A stretch of 64,000 nt of DNA from Stratiolaelaps scimitus (GCA_019614645.1 JABWDB010000012.1:6944001-7008000); one strand, 5' to 3'. Counted from the first letter of the stretch, positions 1-14,049 are shown. Notes: generated by a model not told the origin, from the letters alone. Translations and numbers: made by a program.

Positions 1-3000
1 AACGCCTGCATGTGTGTGTGTGTGTGTGTGAATCAAATGCTCGCTCTTACCATCGTTTTAAAATGCCTCAATGAGGGTTTGAATGCGCGCAGCTGAGGGA
101 CAGCAAAAACGAGCCGACAAACTTTGAGAAGCGGCATTAAATGAAGTCGCCGTCGAATCAACTTCTTGGAGTGCACACGCTTTTCATTAGCGCGTTTTTA
201 GCCAGCCGAGTTTGAGTACGTTATCCCTTTTACACCGGCAAAGAGTAACCTGTCCCAGGGGTCTCATTAAACGTTAACAACCATTCTTCCCTGTGGACAG
301 TTTGTGTCTTCTGTCTGTCGCCTTCATAGTTCGTTCGTGCTGCTCGCCGCGACGCGCGTATGGGATCACCGTGTTAAATCAGCTGATGGTGCTAATATGA
401 GATGGTATCAGTAACGTGACCAGGAAGTTCTTAGACTTCGAAACGGAAAGCAGCGATTTGTAGTGCAGAGAGAGAGAGCAAGTCGACCTTGTACCACCAC
501 ATTGGATCAGGCTGAAAATATGACAATGGCGTAACTCGGCGTAAAATACGTCGAGTGCTAGGCAACGCTACAGTTTCACTTGAAACTGTTAAAAGTGGTA
601 TCCCGAATTTCGTTCAGATGCTACGAGCCTTGAAAATCAATCCACACGTGGAAGACCCACTGTGGATCTAGAGGATGATATCCGGCAGGCGATTCAAGCA
701 GATCGCAACAGATAAACATTCGTATTATGAGAAAGCAAGCACGGTAAAACTGGAGTTCTGTGAATAGACCTGCAATGAAAGAATGATTGAATATAACTAC
801 TATCGAGCCCTGCCGTGTGACACAAAAGAGAGCTTAAGCATTTGTAAAATTGCAGCTCCTTCAATAAACCATTAAACCTTTACCTTTTACCTTTACCCGA
901 GAGGTTTGCAGACAATGGTCAATGCATCTGAGCCAAACGTGGTTCCACCGCGAACTACCTGACGAGAAAGGGGCTGGGGGTCAGCGACGAATTGAAACCG
1001 AAGTCCATTGCACAAATCCTGCATCGTAAACCAAGTCCAGTTTACAGTTTCTATCTGTTGACATTTTCGTGTCGCTTGCTTCGTTGACACATTGTCGAAA
1101 CAAGGGGACGCTCAAATATTATAAAAATCCTGTCCGTTGTACCCTCGTCCCACGTCAAAGTTGTCTTTCGCCTGAACTAGTGCCCGACGTATAACGTAGA
1201 CGAGCCTACGCGAGCTCGGAAAAGCAAGCCGAACACGTGGTATGCTACTTATCGTAGTGTAGTTACTGAGTAATGACTGTTATAGAATAGAAATTCGCTC
1301 ACGAATAGACAAGCCGTTTGACAAGCTGAGCGCGTTGTGTTATCGTCGGTGAGGAAATTTTTTCTAACTGCTCTCGTAATAATCATAACCAACAATTCTC
1401 ATTCATAGCTGCTCATAGTCATATATAATATGGTAGGGGACCCTTCATACGGGACTTATCATTGGGAATCCTTCGACTTTGGAAAAGGCCATTGCTGAAT
1501 ATGACAAGCGCGCTCCCCGCAAGGTTGTCCCTGGCCGCATCTATCTAGCAGCCAGCGAGTCTATTTGTCACATCCGTACTAACAGCATCTCTGCATTGGC
1601 ACCGCCGAAGAGTTGTCCTCCTCTCGTACCTTATTCTATGGTATAGACCTTCCCCTTGCCTGTCCAGCCTTCAGTCGTTCCGGGTGCCAGCTTTACTTCG
1701 ACTCGCGGGAAGCGAAGAAATAAAGAGGCGATATTGCATCCAATTTCGTATCCGCTGCTACCGCCGACGTGGGCGCTACCTCTCCCCTATGAATCTTCGC
1801 GGCATTGCCAAGCCCCGAGACCTGACTCCACCACCAGCAACCACTAGACCTCGATCCGTCGGCCGACCTAACCCTTAGGTCGAAGCGAGACTCAGTCGCT
1901 CGGGACACTCTCAAGCGAAAGTGGCAAACATTTTTTCGGCAAAAGCACTTCTCCTCTGTCTTCCTTCTCGTCCGGGAGCCGCCGGGCCCTTAGAGGTGAC
2001 AAGGGGACCTGCTACAATCCTGCGGAGACGAGCGTCGATGTTGAGTGAGGTTGCATTGCTCGCAATCCCTGCATTCGTACGAAGATTGAGGGACGGTGGA
2101 CAGAGTTGGGGTTGCCAGTTGAAGGGGCAAAAAGGTAGGCGCGATGCAATAGGTGCGGGACTCGCACCGTCCTGTTAGTTTGGTATTAGGATGGCCGCGT
2201 AGCGTGAGAAAGGAGATGAAGAGGAATATCTTCGCTGGCTAGAGAACGATTGGGTTCTCTTACGTAGAACGCACATTCCTTGATCGAATTGCAGATGCCG
2301 CCGAAAGGGTGGGAGAGAGTGAGCGACTACCGGAAGAGTTTGAAGGCAGACAGCCAACAGCACGCTGTATGGGGCGAGCTCGTGGACCGTGGCCCATGTG
2401 TGCATATGCTGAACGACGAGGAAAAAGCAAGCGCTCAGCGGCTCGCGACGAGTGGCTGCATATCGTACACCTCTTGTCTCGAATAGTGGAGGAAATGTCT
2501 TTTGGTAATTTAATGGTTATATAATATATATATATATATATGTTGGAACGAGTCTTATGCAGTACCCATGCATCGATGCCGCAATGACCAGATTCTGTGA
2601 CCAATCAACGAGGAAAATGATGACGAAATGATGCTCGTTAAAGAAAGGAAGGCGCACATAAGAGAACGCGGATGGCTCACGGTATATCATGGCCTGTCGG
2701 AGACGCGACAAAAAGCAGGCCGGCTTCATATATATATATTATATATACATATATCTATATATATATGTACCCACAGCATGGTATTTCGCAGTCGCCGAAC
2801 GAGCATTTGGTGGCATTTCCTGGTACGACGTTTTGTCATTAAATGACCCCTGTTCTGACAAAAGACGAAGTGGCTTCCCGTACTCATAAATGCGGTAGGT
2901 GCAGGGAGAATCGAGTCAACGAACGCGGCATCGCGCCGTAAATATATCCAGCAGTTTGCTGAAGCCCAGATAGGAACTGTCAAGGGTCTAACGCGAACTT

Positions 3001-3670
3001 TTGAGGTTGTCCGTTTAAGGTCCTCAATGTGACTTACATTCAACGAACACATATAATAATAACAATAATTTAATTATAATCCCATCTTCATGGGTGCACA
3101 GCTTACTGCAGAATGAGTCATGGGAAAAGATCAAACGCCCTACTATCGGGTCTATAAATAATACACAGGGATAACATTGTTTTAACTCTGCAACGGCGGT
3201 CCGTTAGCGCCTCATTGGACGTAATTGAAACCTAGCAACGAGCGGAATTGCCTGACCCCGCTATGAGGCGAATGTGTCAGATGAAAGCACATCCCTGATC
3301 AACCTCTGTTTTCACCGTTTGTAAATCATTGTTATGGCTGACGGTGGTGCTTAGCCATGCTTGAGCCGATCGGGAGTCCTTCGGCCAAGCACACTTTACT
3401 GCATGCAATCTGTGTTGTCCGTGCAAATCACCGTTGTAATGATAACTAATTATCCGCACTTGTAATATAATTATGACCATTGGTAATAGTATGGCTTTAG
3501 CCTCATGGTGTAATAGACTCAATGGTCGTGGAAATAATTCAGTGGTATCAGTCACTCTTTCGTCACAGCTCCAAACCGGATTTTGGCAGGACTATAAGGT
3601 TATACGAGGTGTATAATACATAACTGTATAATACACACTATTCAATACATGCACGATGGGTTCAATACAT
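1..3670. other. Left end of the window
   Basis: (TG)10 at 11-30, a SINE-2 fragment at 803-897, and AT microsatellites at about 2524-2541 and 2728-2766. A plus-strand frame open from 1437 to 1643 (LEKAIAEYDKRAPRKVVPGR...) looks protein-like but has no start or clear splice site. It could be an exon or an element relic. Confidence 0.3.
803..897 (+). mobile_element. SINE-2, 3' part
   Basis: Starts with a B-box remnant (TCGAGCCCTGCCGTGTGACA), then AGAGAGCTTAAGCATTTGTA, AATTGCAGCTCCTTCAATAA and a CTTTTAC-type repeated tail. It matches the copy at 50.65-50.80 kb over about 95 bp. The tRNA-like head is missing or decayed. Confidence 0.65.
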
Positions 3671-3680
3671 CGTGTTTGGG

Positions 3681-3860
3681 TACTTAGCCTCTTGGGCACA
3701 AACGCCTGAGATAAGGTGCTGGCCACAACAATATGCGTTCAAGGTCATAGATTTACAGGCAGATATATGCTACTTAGCCTCTTGGGCACAAACGCCTGAG
3801 ATAAAGTGCTGGCCACAACAATATGCGCTCAAGGTCATTTACTGGCAGATATATGCTATA
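3681..3860 (+). repeat. 90-bp direct tandem repeat, two units, followed by (TA)11
   Basis: Unit 1 is 3681-3770 and unit 2 is 3771-3860. Both begin TACTTAGCCTCTTGGGCACA, with only a few differences. The period is exactly 30 codons and one frame is open through both units (YLASWAQTPEI repeated), but the frame lacks other coding signs. A (TA)11 run begins at 3857. Confidence 0.85.
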
Positions 3861-3898
3861 TATATATATATATATATAGGATACAAGAAACCGAAATG

Positions 3899-5600
3899 AT
3901 TTTGGCGTAAATTGTCAAATTACAGTTCATGTCTTGAACGTTTAAGGGTTAGATTTGCTTTCGACAGGGATGCCTCACGGCAACCGAACGAGACTGGCTT
4001 TCTGTTCGGCGGTGGCATGACTGATTATCTATTTACAAACGCGCTTGTAGAATTGAGTTATCATTCGGATTATGCCCAGTGAGCTGATTAAATACAAGGC
4101 CAATAAAAATACTTGGCTTAATTATATTTTAAGTATATAACTCTTCGCCCGTGGAATTAAATGGGGATTAGCTTGGCTGTCGTCCTTGTCGTATCGTCCC
4201 TCAATATGGATATGTATAGTATAATTAATACCATAACGACAGCGTATTTCTTAGAAACATTGAGGCGGCCATCTTTCGAGGTCAATCTGCGCCAGAGGGC
4301 TTCCGTCGAACTCGAGAATTACCGGCTCTACTGGATGACGCTAATTAGAAAGACCCAGTGAAGCGAATAATGCTTAATGTTCTCCGAATTTGTTGTCGGA
4401 AACTGATCAGAGAGGTCAGACGTATAGTATAAAACACCATATATACTAAATGAACGTAGTGTTGTTTACACACACTCATGCGATCTTCGGTAATCCTAGC
4501 TGCTCCAGAGGGTCTAGCAACGAATACATATAATAACATACAACTGTTAGAGCATTGTTGCTGTTTCCCAGAGATGAATGAGGTACTTATTCCGAGGTTT
4601 GTTTATTGTATTATATATATTCATAAGGATACCGAATCAAGCTGAGGAGGAAGCATGTGTCGTTTATTTCACTTCATGGCCAATCGACAAAGTGGTTTAT
4701 AAGTGAAAATGCAACAAATGCTTGAAATAAACATGATCAATTTACATGAAGTATTGTTTTAATATGAACCTGATTCGCGGGCCATTCATCGCTTTGCTTA
4801 TGGCAGAGGTCTATCTTGATGGGGATTCCGGGGGAACGCCTAATGCACATGTGTCACTCAGCCGTAGTTAGTTGACTAGTGTGGGACTCACAGTCCCCCA
4901 AGGCTCCGAGGGGGTACCTCCCGTTTACCCCCAAGGCGAGGGGGTAATCGGGGGGTACCCCCTCGGCCTCACCCCACCCCAAGGCTAGGAAATTGCTAGG
5001 CATTACTTGAATAGAAGCAGAGGTCTGTGGATGACGAACAGTCGAAATATTCCACGTAGAACTCGTCAGACTCGAACTGACTCGCTCACACGGATTGACC
5101 AGCGCCATCATCCTGACGGCATAATGTTGCCGCGCCTTTTGCCGTCCTGCGCTATCTCATCCTTTCGTGCATAGTTCTCACCAGGAAATTCGCGCATGGA
5201 CGACTTTCGTTGAATATGCAACAGTCTTGCTACAGTCGGCCGACCATGCCAGAGTGCAAGGTATAATAAACCTGCAGTAATGCAGACGATCCCATTGACT
5301 AACACTTCGGTATCTGGTACATAGTGAAGGAGGAAGAAGATTAAACCAGGAAAAGAGAGGTGTGTGTGAGGGAGCGAGCTCCACGTATCGCTACCAAAGA
5401 TAGCTATCCCAAGACCGCAGCGTTGCATCCCAATGTTATGCCTCAGCTGGAGCTGCAAACCTCAGCTACGTGTATACGAGCGCACAGTCGCTCCCATCGA
5501 GCCCAAGCTTCCCTCTGGGCCTCGATGCGTTCTCTTTCTCCACGCCAGCATCGAAGTACAGCTGTACGTCAGGCGGCTTTCATAATCGAGTTCTAGCAGC
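3899..5600. other. Interval with a nested inverted repeat
   Basis: Apart from the inverted repeat at 4906-4966 it is AT-rich with short frames only. Nothing else is recognised. Confidence 0.4.
4906..4966. repeat. Nested GC-rich inverted repeat
   Basis: Outer arms CCGAGGGGGTACC (4906-4918) and GGTACCCCCTCGG (4954-4966) are perfect 13-bp complements. Inside, TTACCCCC (4925-4932) pairs with GGGGGTAA (4940-4947). Could fold into a long hairpin. No transposon features flank it. Confidence 0.75.
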
Positions 5601-8600
5601 GGGTACACTACCACCACAAGCGCTTCTTGGCTGTCGCGATTGCCGCTACAAGAGACAGACAGACGGGCGGGAGAGCGAGCGAGCGAGCGGTAAGGGGCGT
5701 TCAGCTAGTCAAGCCGCGCCGAGGGACTCGCGTGTCCATGCTGGCTATAAGCAAGCCAGCAAGCACACTGGGGGCGAACTCAAGGGTAGGACGATATCTA
5801 TATACAAAGTTGCTCGCCGTAGACTGCGGCTCGCCTCACGCTGGAGACCCCAGACCAGGCCTCTGGCTTCCAGCGCCGGACAACCCCTAGAGCCCTCCTC
5901 ATAGAGTAGGCCGCTAGGTATCGGTGAGTCGCTCGAGGTTCCGGTAGCTCCCAGCAATGACACGTTGTGTGAGAGTCGTGTGTTTGCCCGCCTGCCTGAC
6001 TGGCTGCGCACTGTGTTACTCTTGCATTTATATTGCTCTCGAGAGCTCGCCGAGTCTTCGAGGCTATGCAGTTCGCGCTTCTTCCCTCGGTCGTGCAAAC
6101 CCCGAGCAGGCGGCTGTCGTCGCCCTGCCACATGCAAGACCATGGTGTGGGTTAGGTTATACGGATATTGGCAGTACGCGAACAAGCGCGGCCGAGGACT
6201 TCGCGGTGCTACTTGAAGGAGAAGGGGAGAGGTACGGAGGAAATAGTGAAACCATCGTCTTCGAGAAGGATACACGATGCGAGCATCTGCTCGGTGTCCT
6301 AGAGGAACTAGGGTGAAAGCAATGACGCGAGTAGATGAAGCAGCGTTCGTTTGAAGTACCGGGAGATAGACCACAGCCGCTGAAAGCCAGAGAGAGAGAG
6401 AGTTCATGTAAAGATTGTGCCTCGACAGACAAAGAGGTAATGCCGTTTAGGACTTAGGTACATTGAGGAACTGAGGTGAAGTGGGCTTTCTTTATATAGA
6501 GGTGACTGGGGGTGATAATGAGGAAGGGCGGCAAGTTTTAAAACGGGCCGCAATCCGATTAATTATTATATAATATAAGTGGAGAATACAGCAAGGGTGG
6601 TCACATGGTCTTCGAAACGCAAAGCCTGTGTATGGTGAGTTGATCCATTTAGCCGATAAACCATATTTAGAATTCACACATTTGTGCAGTGTACAGGGAT
6701 GTTCTTACCTGTTATCTATCAAACATATTTGTCCACATTGCCGTCGATTGGAGCGTACTTGCCAATAAGGAAACTACAAGCACAACCACAAGTTACATTA
6801 GCGATTTATAGGTGTTATTACAATTACTCAGATCAAATGGTATGGTGGCACCGAACTCAACACCTGATCATACTAAAATAATAATCTCCCCTCACACCAA
6901 TAACAGCTAAATAACAGGAGCACGCCGACACGTGCCGGCTACCGCACAACACTGCTAGCCAATCCGCATCTGGTTGCCGGGCCATAATCGCCAGCCGTGC
7001 GTGGTACCGTGGCCGTAGCACAGAAATGCCCATCCACAATGGACCCAAGTGGTCTGGCCCTTCTGTAGCTGACTCAAGGAAGCAGTGAGGGGTGAGTACT
7101 CGTCGAGGCGATTGTCGAGCTGCTCGTTCGATTCGACGTCCCTGCCCGTATTGCACTATTTCGTCTTCGTTTTGACGGTGACGATTCTTTGCCGGCAGCC
7201 GCTGTGGCTGGCGGCGGCGGCGGCGGCAGCGGCAGCGGCTCCGGACGCGGCGGCGAATTCGAAGCAAGAGGAGGCCTAGGAACCCCCGAGTAGAAGTCCA
7301 AGACGTGCCGAGAATACCGCTGATCTGCGATATTATTATAGTGGCTCGGGTGCTCGCGGCCACGGCTATCGCCGGGACCAGCGGCGGGAGCAGTAGCGGG
7401 GGCGGCTTCAGCGGCAGCCGTCTCGAAAGCAGAGCGCCTTTCGGTCGACTTAAAGCGCGGTAGCTGTGCGGGCGGCGACGGCAGCGGCTTCGGCCGTCGA
7501 GCGATGACGAAGGCCGAATTCGAGGAGCGGCGAGGAACTCCTACTGAAGAGCAGACCAAAGGAGAACTCAACGCCGTAGCGGAACCGGTGGCGGGGCTGA
7601 GCCGGGCGGAGCTGTGGACGCCCTCGGACGTTGTCGTTGCTGGAGGCAGCCATGGAAGCAGCTACGACGACGGGGTTCTCCACCGGCGAACTGGATCGCT
7701 CCGGAGGGGAATCGAAAACCAAACGAAAACATGGTCACCGGGAAGACACAAGAGCGAAGGCGAACTCAAGTGAAGGCTCATCTCGGAGAGATAGACCGCC
7801 ACGATGCGAGCTCAGAGCGAATTGCGAACAATCCGAGTTGGACAGGCAGTGAAAGCTTCGAAAGGCGACGACATTGTAATGGTAGCGTAGGGAATAATTT
7901 TTGTTGAGCCTCGCGCACAGCTAGCCGTTGAGCAAGAAAGCGATCGCTGCGAATGAGCTTACAATGTCACACCAATTCGTAGGACAATGCGGGCGACGTC
8001 AGACCTACGTCGGTGATGACGATGAAGAAATGCCATTATATAAATAGAGGGGAATAGCTTATCTTATGAACGCAGAGCGATTCTGTACTGTCACGGGTAA
8101 TTTCTGTCGCGGGCAGCAAGAATTCTACAATAGTTACGTAGCTACATATGTACATATGTAGTGGCCGAGATCGTTCTTGCTTGCTTGCTGCTCTCTGTTG
8201 AATGTTGTACGATGGAGTTTTGAGGTTGTCCTCGAGAGTTGCTCGGCCGCTTGGAGCCAACTACCCGCCAAATTTTGCTGGTAATGGAGAGCCATAGGCT
8301 GAGAGCGGGGTTCGACTCGACTATCGCGCGGTTCCTCTCCAGCGACGGTCGACGTCATTCTCGTGTGTTTTTCACTTTCGTCCGTTGTGACCCCCACCGC
8401 CCACCTCGTTGGTACTGGACCTGCTCTTGATGGAAATGCCGAGCACTTCGCAGTCGACCCATCGCCTCGGCCGTCCATAGCCTCCCTGCTCGACCAACCG
8501 GAGGCCTTTCCCTGATGTTTCTGATGAAGGCCGAAGGCCAAAGGCCGGAGGCTGCAGGCCCTAGCTCAAGTCTCGAAGAGACGCCGCGCCTGCCCGCCGC

Positions 8601-9500
8601 TTGCTGCCGCCTCCGCCGTTGCCGCCCTGGCGAAAGCATTTCTGCTGATGAAGTTTTGCATTATTAATGGTCTGTTGGTTATTTTCTTGGCCACGCGCGC
8701 CAGCCGCTCACCATGGACATCCATGCAGGCGAGTACACGAACGGACTCATACACTCGTACAGCCAAGTCATTTCTTTCAAAAACGAAAATGACGTTCGGG
8801 AACGGGACGAGACGCCACGGTGGCTGTAAAGCGCGGCTTATTTCGAAAAAAAAAAGCGGCGGCAGCGGCGGAAGCAAAGAAACGAAGGAAAACAGAATGA
8901 AAAACACAGGACCCCCCCCACAAAAATACCCAGACACAGACCCGTACAAGACGCCGCATGCCTACCCCCTTCGCCAATGGCAACCCCCCGCTCAGGTCTC
9001 CTCACAACGGGCGAAGTGGCCAGACTACCGCCGAACGAACCGACACGAGCGGACGTTAAAGCCTCGGCCACGACAGACGACCAATGCGAGACCCCCCCCG
9101 GCCCCAAGAGCCCCCGTGTCAATGGAATATGGGAATACTCGTCAGACTGTTCGGGGAGTTCGGTGAGAGTTTGGAAGCAGAGAGAGAGATGGCTTCGTAT
9201 CGTTTGTTTCATAACGGTCGCCAGTCCCGTCTCCTCGCCTTTCCGGCGAAAGACCGAATGAAGTTGTTCGAGATATGATAGATGGATGAATGCATGGAAT
9301 GGCTGAATTGAACAAAGCGGAGGCAAGAAGGGAAATATCTGTGTGTGTGGGTGAATTTCGCAGTTTCGACGGAAACGAAGGCGGCCCACTGGACTGGTGC
9401 GGGAACAAATTCGACATAGGGTTCTGCTGCTGAAGTGTAAGTGCGTGTAATTTAAATGGAGCCTGCCATGGACGGGTCCACCAAGCGACAACAGTGGGAA
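5601..9500. other. GC-rich zone with possible promoter or first-exon sequence
   Basis: CpG-rich stretches at about 5640-6330, 7080-7860 and 8540-9120 with many overlapping frames on both strands, the usual effect of high GC. A GGC/AGC repeat lies at 7211-7258. Possible donors: GAGCG|GTAAGG at 5690 and TTCG|GTGAGA at 9163. No protein family is recognised. Confidence 0.3.
7652..7852 (+). other. Candidate N-terminal coding exon in a GC-rich patch
   Basis: The ATG sits in the near-ideal context GCAGCCATGG just downstream of a GC-rich, triplet-repeat stretch that could be a promoter or 5' UTR. The 66-codon frame reads MEAATTTGFSTGELDRSGG... then a Lys/Arg/Ser-rich, disordered-looking part, as in nuclear proteins. 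No family is recognised. An overlapping frame from 7504 is equally long, so the assignment is weak. Confidence 0.22.
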
Positions 9501-12500
9501 GCAATGTCTGACTGCTTGGTTCCCTCGAACCCGTCGTCGGGTGCCGGACTGTGGTCAAGCCATTGATCAGGGCATATGAGACACGGTCACATGGGGCGTG
9601 AATCAGGTTATCACTTCATTTTACGTGACGGAGCTGTTGGCGCGATCAGGGAAGACCGCAGAATATCCGTTTGCCAACCTCACAGATGCAAGTTTGATTG
9701 AAGAGGCGGCCGCATATAAAGGACTGTGCCAGCTTCTGTCTGACCCTAATCTAGGAAGGTTGATAATGGCGAGGTTCAGTCTTGGAAAGTCCGCTTGATG
9801 GAAATTTCACACACGAAGCATCGCGTGGATGTTTCAAGCTGCCGCTATCCTCAGCTCTACTAATTCTAACTATTCTACAAGATATAAGTGATCCTAACCT
9901 TGCAAAAAAAATAGCGTTGCGCTCTCACTTCAGATCGTCTCTTCAACTCAATTAAACCCTGCGTTAAACAGTTACACTTATGGCTAATCAATGACGTTCC
10001 CGAAGACAAATGCTCCAGACAAACCTTACATATACGAAAATAATTCAGTAGTGGTAGTTTAGCCTCAAACAGCAGCAGTTCCTTTAGGACGACTATCGTT
10101 GATGTCTTTGGCTGCAGCCGCCTGGCTGGGGCAGAGGCTGCAGCCCTATTCCAAAAGGCTAATGGACTCCAGTGGGGGACCCAGACCCCCCAGGTTTGTT
10201 CGGGACACGGCGTCGTCATCGACGTCGAGTCAACATACGAGAACGATATGCCAGAGCGGTAGGAGTCTCGGCCGCACGCCGTGGATAGACCAGAGACGGG
10301 AGCGACGAAATTCGACCGGTCGATAGACTTCAATGGAGAAAGACGAAGTCGAATCTTTCTAGAGGATTCGGAGAACACACGCCGAGCTGCTCGGCTCCGG
10401 GGATAGGCTCTTGCCCGAGCGCCAGACTAGCGAGGAAGCGGGAGAGAACGTGCTAGACATGCGAACCCCCCCCAGCTTCGCCCACTGCTGTGCGCCCCGT
10501 CATGTAGAGCCGAGATATTTCCCCTTCAGTGCTCTATTCCTGTATCCGTTACTACTGCTACCATTACTATTACTACTACGGCTACTGGCAGTACCACTGG
10601 TAGTAATCAAATGTAGATTTTCCAAAAAAGTCACGTTTTCCCAGCCTCAAGGTCGCTCGAGGAGAGCGGCCCTTCTGGGCTCGTCTCTCCCTACCGTCCA
10701 TATGCGGCGTCGCTACTGCTGCCGCCGCCGCCGCAGCTTGCGTTTCTTCTGCCCCCCGCGTTTCGAGAGCTATCCCCATCCAACCACTGGCCCGCTAGTT
10801 CGTACGCTGTTCTGAAGATTTTTTTTTTCCGCTTTTTTCCGTTGCCTCCAACAGAAGGAACGAGCCTACGAAAAAGCTCGTATGTTAACGAAATTAAAGG
10901 CCTGACCGGTCCTTTGCTCGACACAGGCTACAATGTTATCGACGCACGACGAATCGAACGCGGCCCTATAGACATCACAGACACGGTCTGCCGCATGTGA
11001 TCGCGACGAGGCGCGATTACGACACCGACAGCGAAACACTGAGGAAAAATCATAATTTTCCCTTCTTTTGACATTTCCTTCTGCTATTTCGACCATAGGC
11101 GAAAACGGATAAACAGCAAGCATGGTCAGGGTTTTGGGCTTTTGCGGATTGATGCATGATCGAAGCTGTGGCGTGACGGGTATCCCAGCTTTTTGCCGAG
11201 ATCGATGCGTGCCTATTTTTGAAAAATAAGCATTTCTTAATAGAAATTATGCACCATGCAAAGCCAACTCTGTCTAGACGGCGAGCAAATCGGGCGCGCG
11301 GACAGGAACGGTATCTTCGATCATTGGGATGAGCCAAGCTTAAACAATACGTGGTGCCAAAGTAGATGGAAGTTACTTGCGACCTGCCCGTGCCGTCCTA
11401 ATATACAAACGATGAGCCGAATCTATAGTGCTATGCGAAATTTTCCATGTCATAAATCAGAAATGCTTTAGCATTGAATGACAGTTGAATGATCAACATC
11501 TATGTGTGTCCTATCGAATAATTTTATTGGAGAGTACATATTCAAATGACAGACTGTACCTTCACTGTAACTCCATGGGCCCTAACTAAAGTGTGCTTAC
11601 GCTAGAATCAAGACATCGAAGAGGCAAGCTCGAACGCGTTGACAGTGATCTTACAGCTGTCAATACAGGTGTCACTGTCGAGTTGAGATTCTAACAAATG
11701 GTTCGAATGACACGAAGTTATATCCTTGGGATGTGACCTCGACGTTCCCCAATTCAATTCAATTGCGACAGCAAAATTTAGCAACAGCCGCAATAAACGG
11801 CACAATTAGTTCAACTTAAGTAAACTCAACTCGTCGTCGAAGAGACCGCGAGCATTTGGCCTTGTACACGGCCACGGTTGGCCAATGTTGTTGTTGATCG
11901 TCGTTGTCGTCGCTAACAGCCACTCAGTGGCGTGTTCGTGTGACCAGTGCCCGAAATCCGAAATTTGCAGAAGAATTCTCGTTATAGACGCCAGCAGCCT
12001 ATCCCGTCTTTGTTTTCCGAGCTGTGCGGCACACGGTGCGAAAGACGCCGAACTTTTCTATTTATATGGGGACAAAAAAAAGAAAGCGAATTCCAAACGG
12101 GTGGGAGGCGTTGTTTGCTGAACATGGCGGAGCGTCTTTCCCGACTTGTTTAGCTTAGGAATCCTATTTGCAGATATAGTGCCGGCGAAGATGATGCAGG
12201 AAAGATCTGAGAACAGTTTGCTGAACGTTGCTCAACACTTCAACTTGTGCCGCTCCGACGTTGGCCGACTGCCGGGGGTTCCGCTGATATTTACTTTGAC
12301 TTGTTTTTTTTTCCACATCCCTGGAAGCCACCGGCAGGAAAGACAAATCTTGGAGGATTCTAATGGAATTTTCTTGCAAATTCGAATGCAAGTGCGTACA
12401 CATTTACGATGATTTAATTCGAATAGTGACTGGAGAATTGCTCATTATTATTATTATTATTTTTATTATGATTATTATATTATTAAAATTGATATAATTA

Positions 12501-14049
12501 ATTACTCCTAAGTTGTTTTCGGACGCGATTAAGAATGATCGAATGAAGATTTACCCTACCGAAAAATCCATCCTCAACTAATTGAACGCAATATGAACGT
12601 TATGTTATGACCATCGAAAATCGTGTAGAACATATCAGGGAAATCTACAATGATTGAATTATTATATTTAGCTGGATCCTATTAGTGCGATCCTTCCGAG
12701 GTCTCCGCCTCGCCCGTCGCCCGAGCAAACGCGACGGTGGGGTAAGGTTTCTCTTAATCCTATTTCCTCTAATCAATGTTTGACCTTGGCGATAAGCCGC
12801 TCCAAGAATAGAAATGCGCCCAATGACGCTCGTGTCCCCAATTTCGACAGTTGATTAAAACGAATACTTTAATATGACAAATTCTTCGCTGCAAACATTA
12901 CATCTACACAAACGCCTTCGAAATGCTCGTGCTCCACAGGCCCTGATGAGGGTCGCTCGTTACTTTGTCCTTCTCCCGAAGGCCAATGAACGGCGAAGTG
13001 TACGGGCAAGGCGTAAGCACAACCCCAAAGTATGCCATAGCATGTGACCTATGTACGATAGGGGGGCATTACCTCTGGGGGCGGCGAGGCCCCCCCCAGA
13101 ACGAGGCATGTAATTACAAGCGACCATGTGAACGGACTATTTCCGCAAGGAGCGGCCGGACGACCCCGGCAGGACGAGGAAGGGTATCGATTGCGTACAA
13201 TGATTACTGCAGACGGTCATTCGGAGGGCCTCCACCTCAAAACGGTGCTTCCATCCCGATCCGAGCCACTGCCCGATACACTTCGACGTGCTCAATTACG
13301 TTAACCATTGTATCGGTATTGCGCGCTGCCTCTTGGATCTATCAATTGAAGGATTCATGTGGCCTTTGACGAACGGCGCTGCCGGCGACCCTCCAGAACT
13401 ATATTACTCTATCGGTGAGAACAGACATGTCCTATTATACCTGCCTTAAGTGTCATAATATTTTAGTGCAGTTGACGCTTATTGGTCCATTGTTGGTCGG
13501 TTTGCCATCTCTCATACAATATTTGTATGACCCGGCTAACGTCCAGAGATGTCGATGCGTTAAGCTCTTCCACTTCACATAGATACGCCACAAGGTGACC
13601 CAGTTGTCCGCGCCGCTGTTGTGTGCTGAGAAAGAAGCCCGTACCCTACCATACGATCTTCAATCTAGACCTGTCCCAAAAAGTGGTGACACTGTACATT
13701 TCAAAGGTTCCACTGTCACTGAGACGCGATCTACCGGCCGAGAAGATGGACGCCTTAGGCCTCCCCATGTTCTGTCAATAGTGACGTTGCCGCTAGCAGC
13801 TTCCTAAATAGAAACGCAAATTTCTGGTCACGGATAATACAGCCGACGCTCACGTCAAATGCCTGCCAGAGTTTAGCATAGCAGCAGCTGCCAGTTTTTA
13901 GCATGTGAACGGCTATGCTCTTCTTTTCACTGCGTTCTTGCGTTTTGTATATCGAGAACTTCAAGCAGTATTTGTGTATGCATACTTTTTCAAAGCCTTT
14001 TTACATCAACCATAAACCGATTCATTTTATAGCTGCTTGTTAATGCCCT
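9501..14049. other. Interval 9.5-14.05 kb
   Basis: A plus-strand frame at about 9580-9798 (TELLARSGKTAEYPFANL...) and one from ATG 12986 (127 codons) look mildly coding-like but have no recognisable domain. An ATT-rich run lies at 12444-12486. Nothing else is supported. Confidence 0.25.

Noticed and set aside
5745..6407. 220-codon minus-strand frame
   Set aside because: GC-rich region with equally long frames on the opposite strand; no domain, no splice logic, composition of a shadow frame.
8838..9491. 217-codon minus-strand frame
   Set aside because: The start is TTG, not ATG; low-complexity Phe/Cys/Arg runs come from the A-run and GGC repeats on the other strand.
12986..13369. 127-codon plus-strand frame from an ATG
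   Set aside because: Mildly protein-like with a CxxC, but no homologous motif, no splice or poly(A) context.
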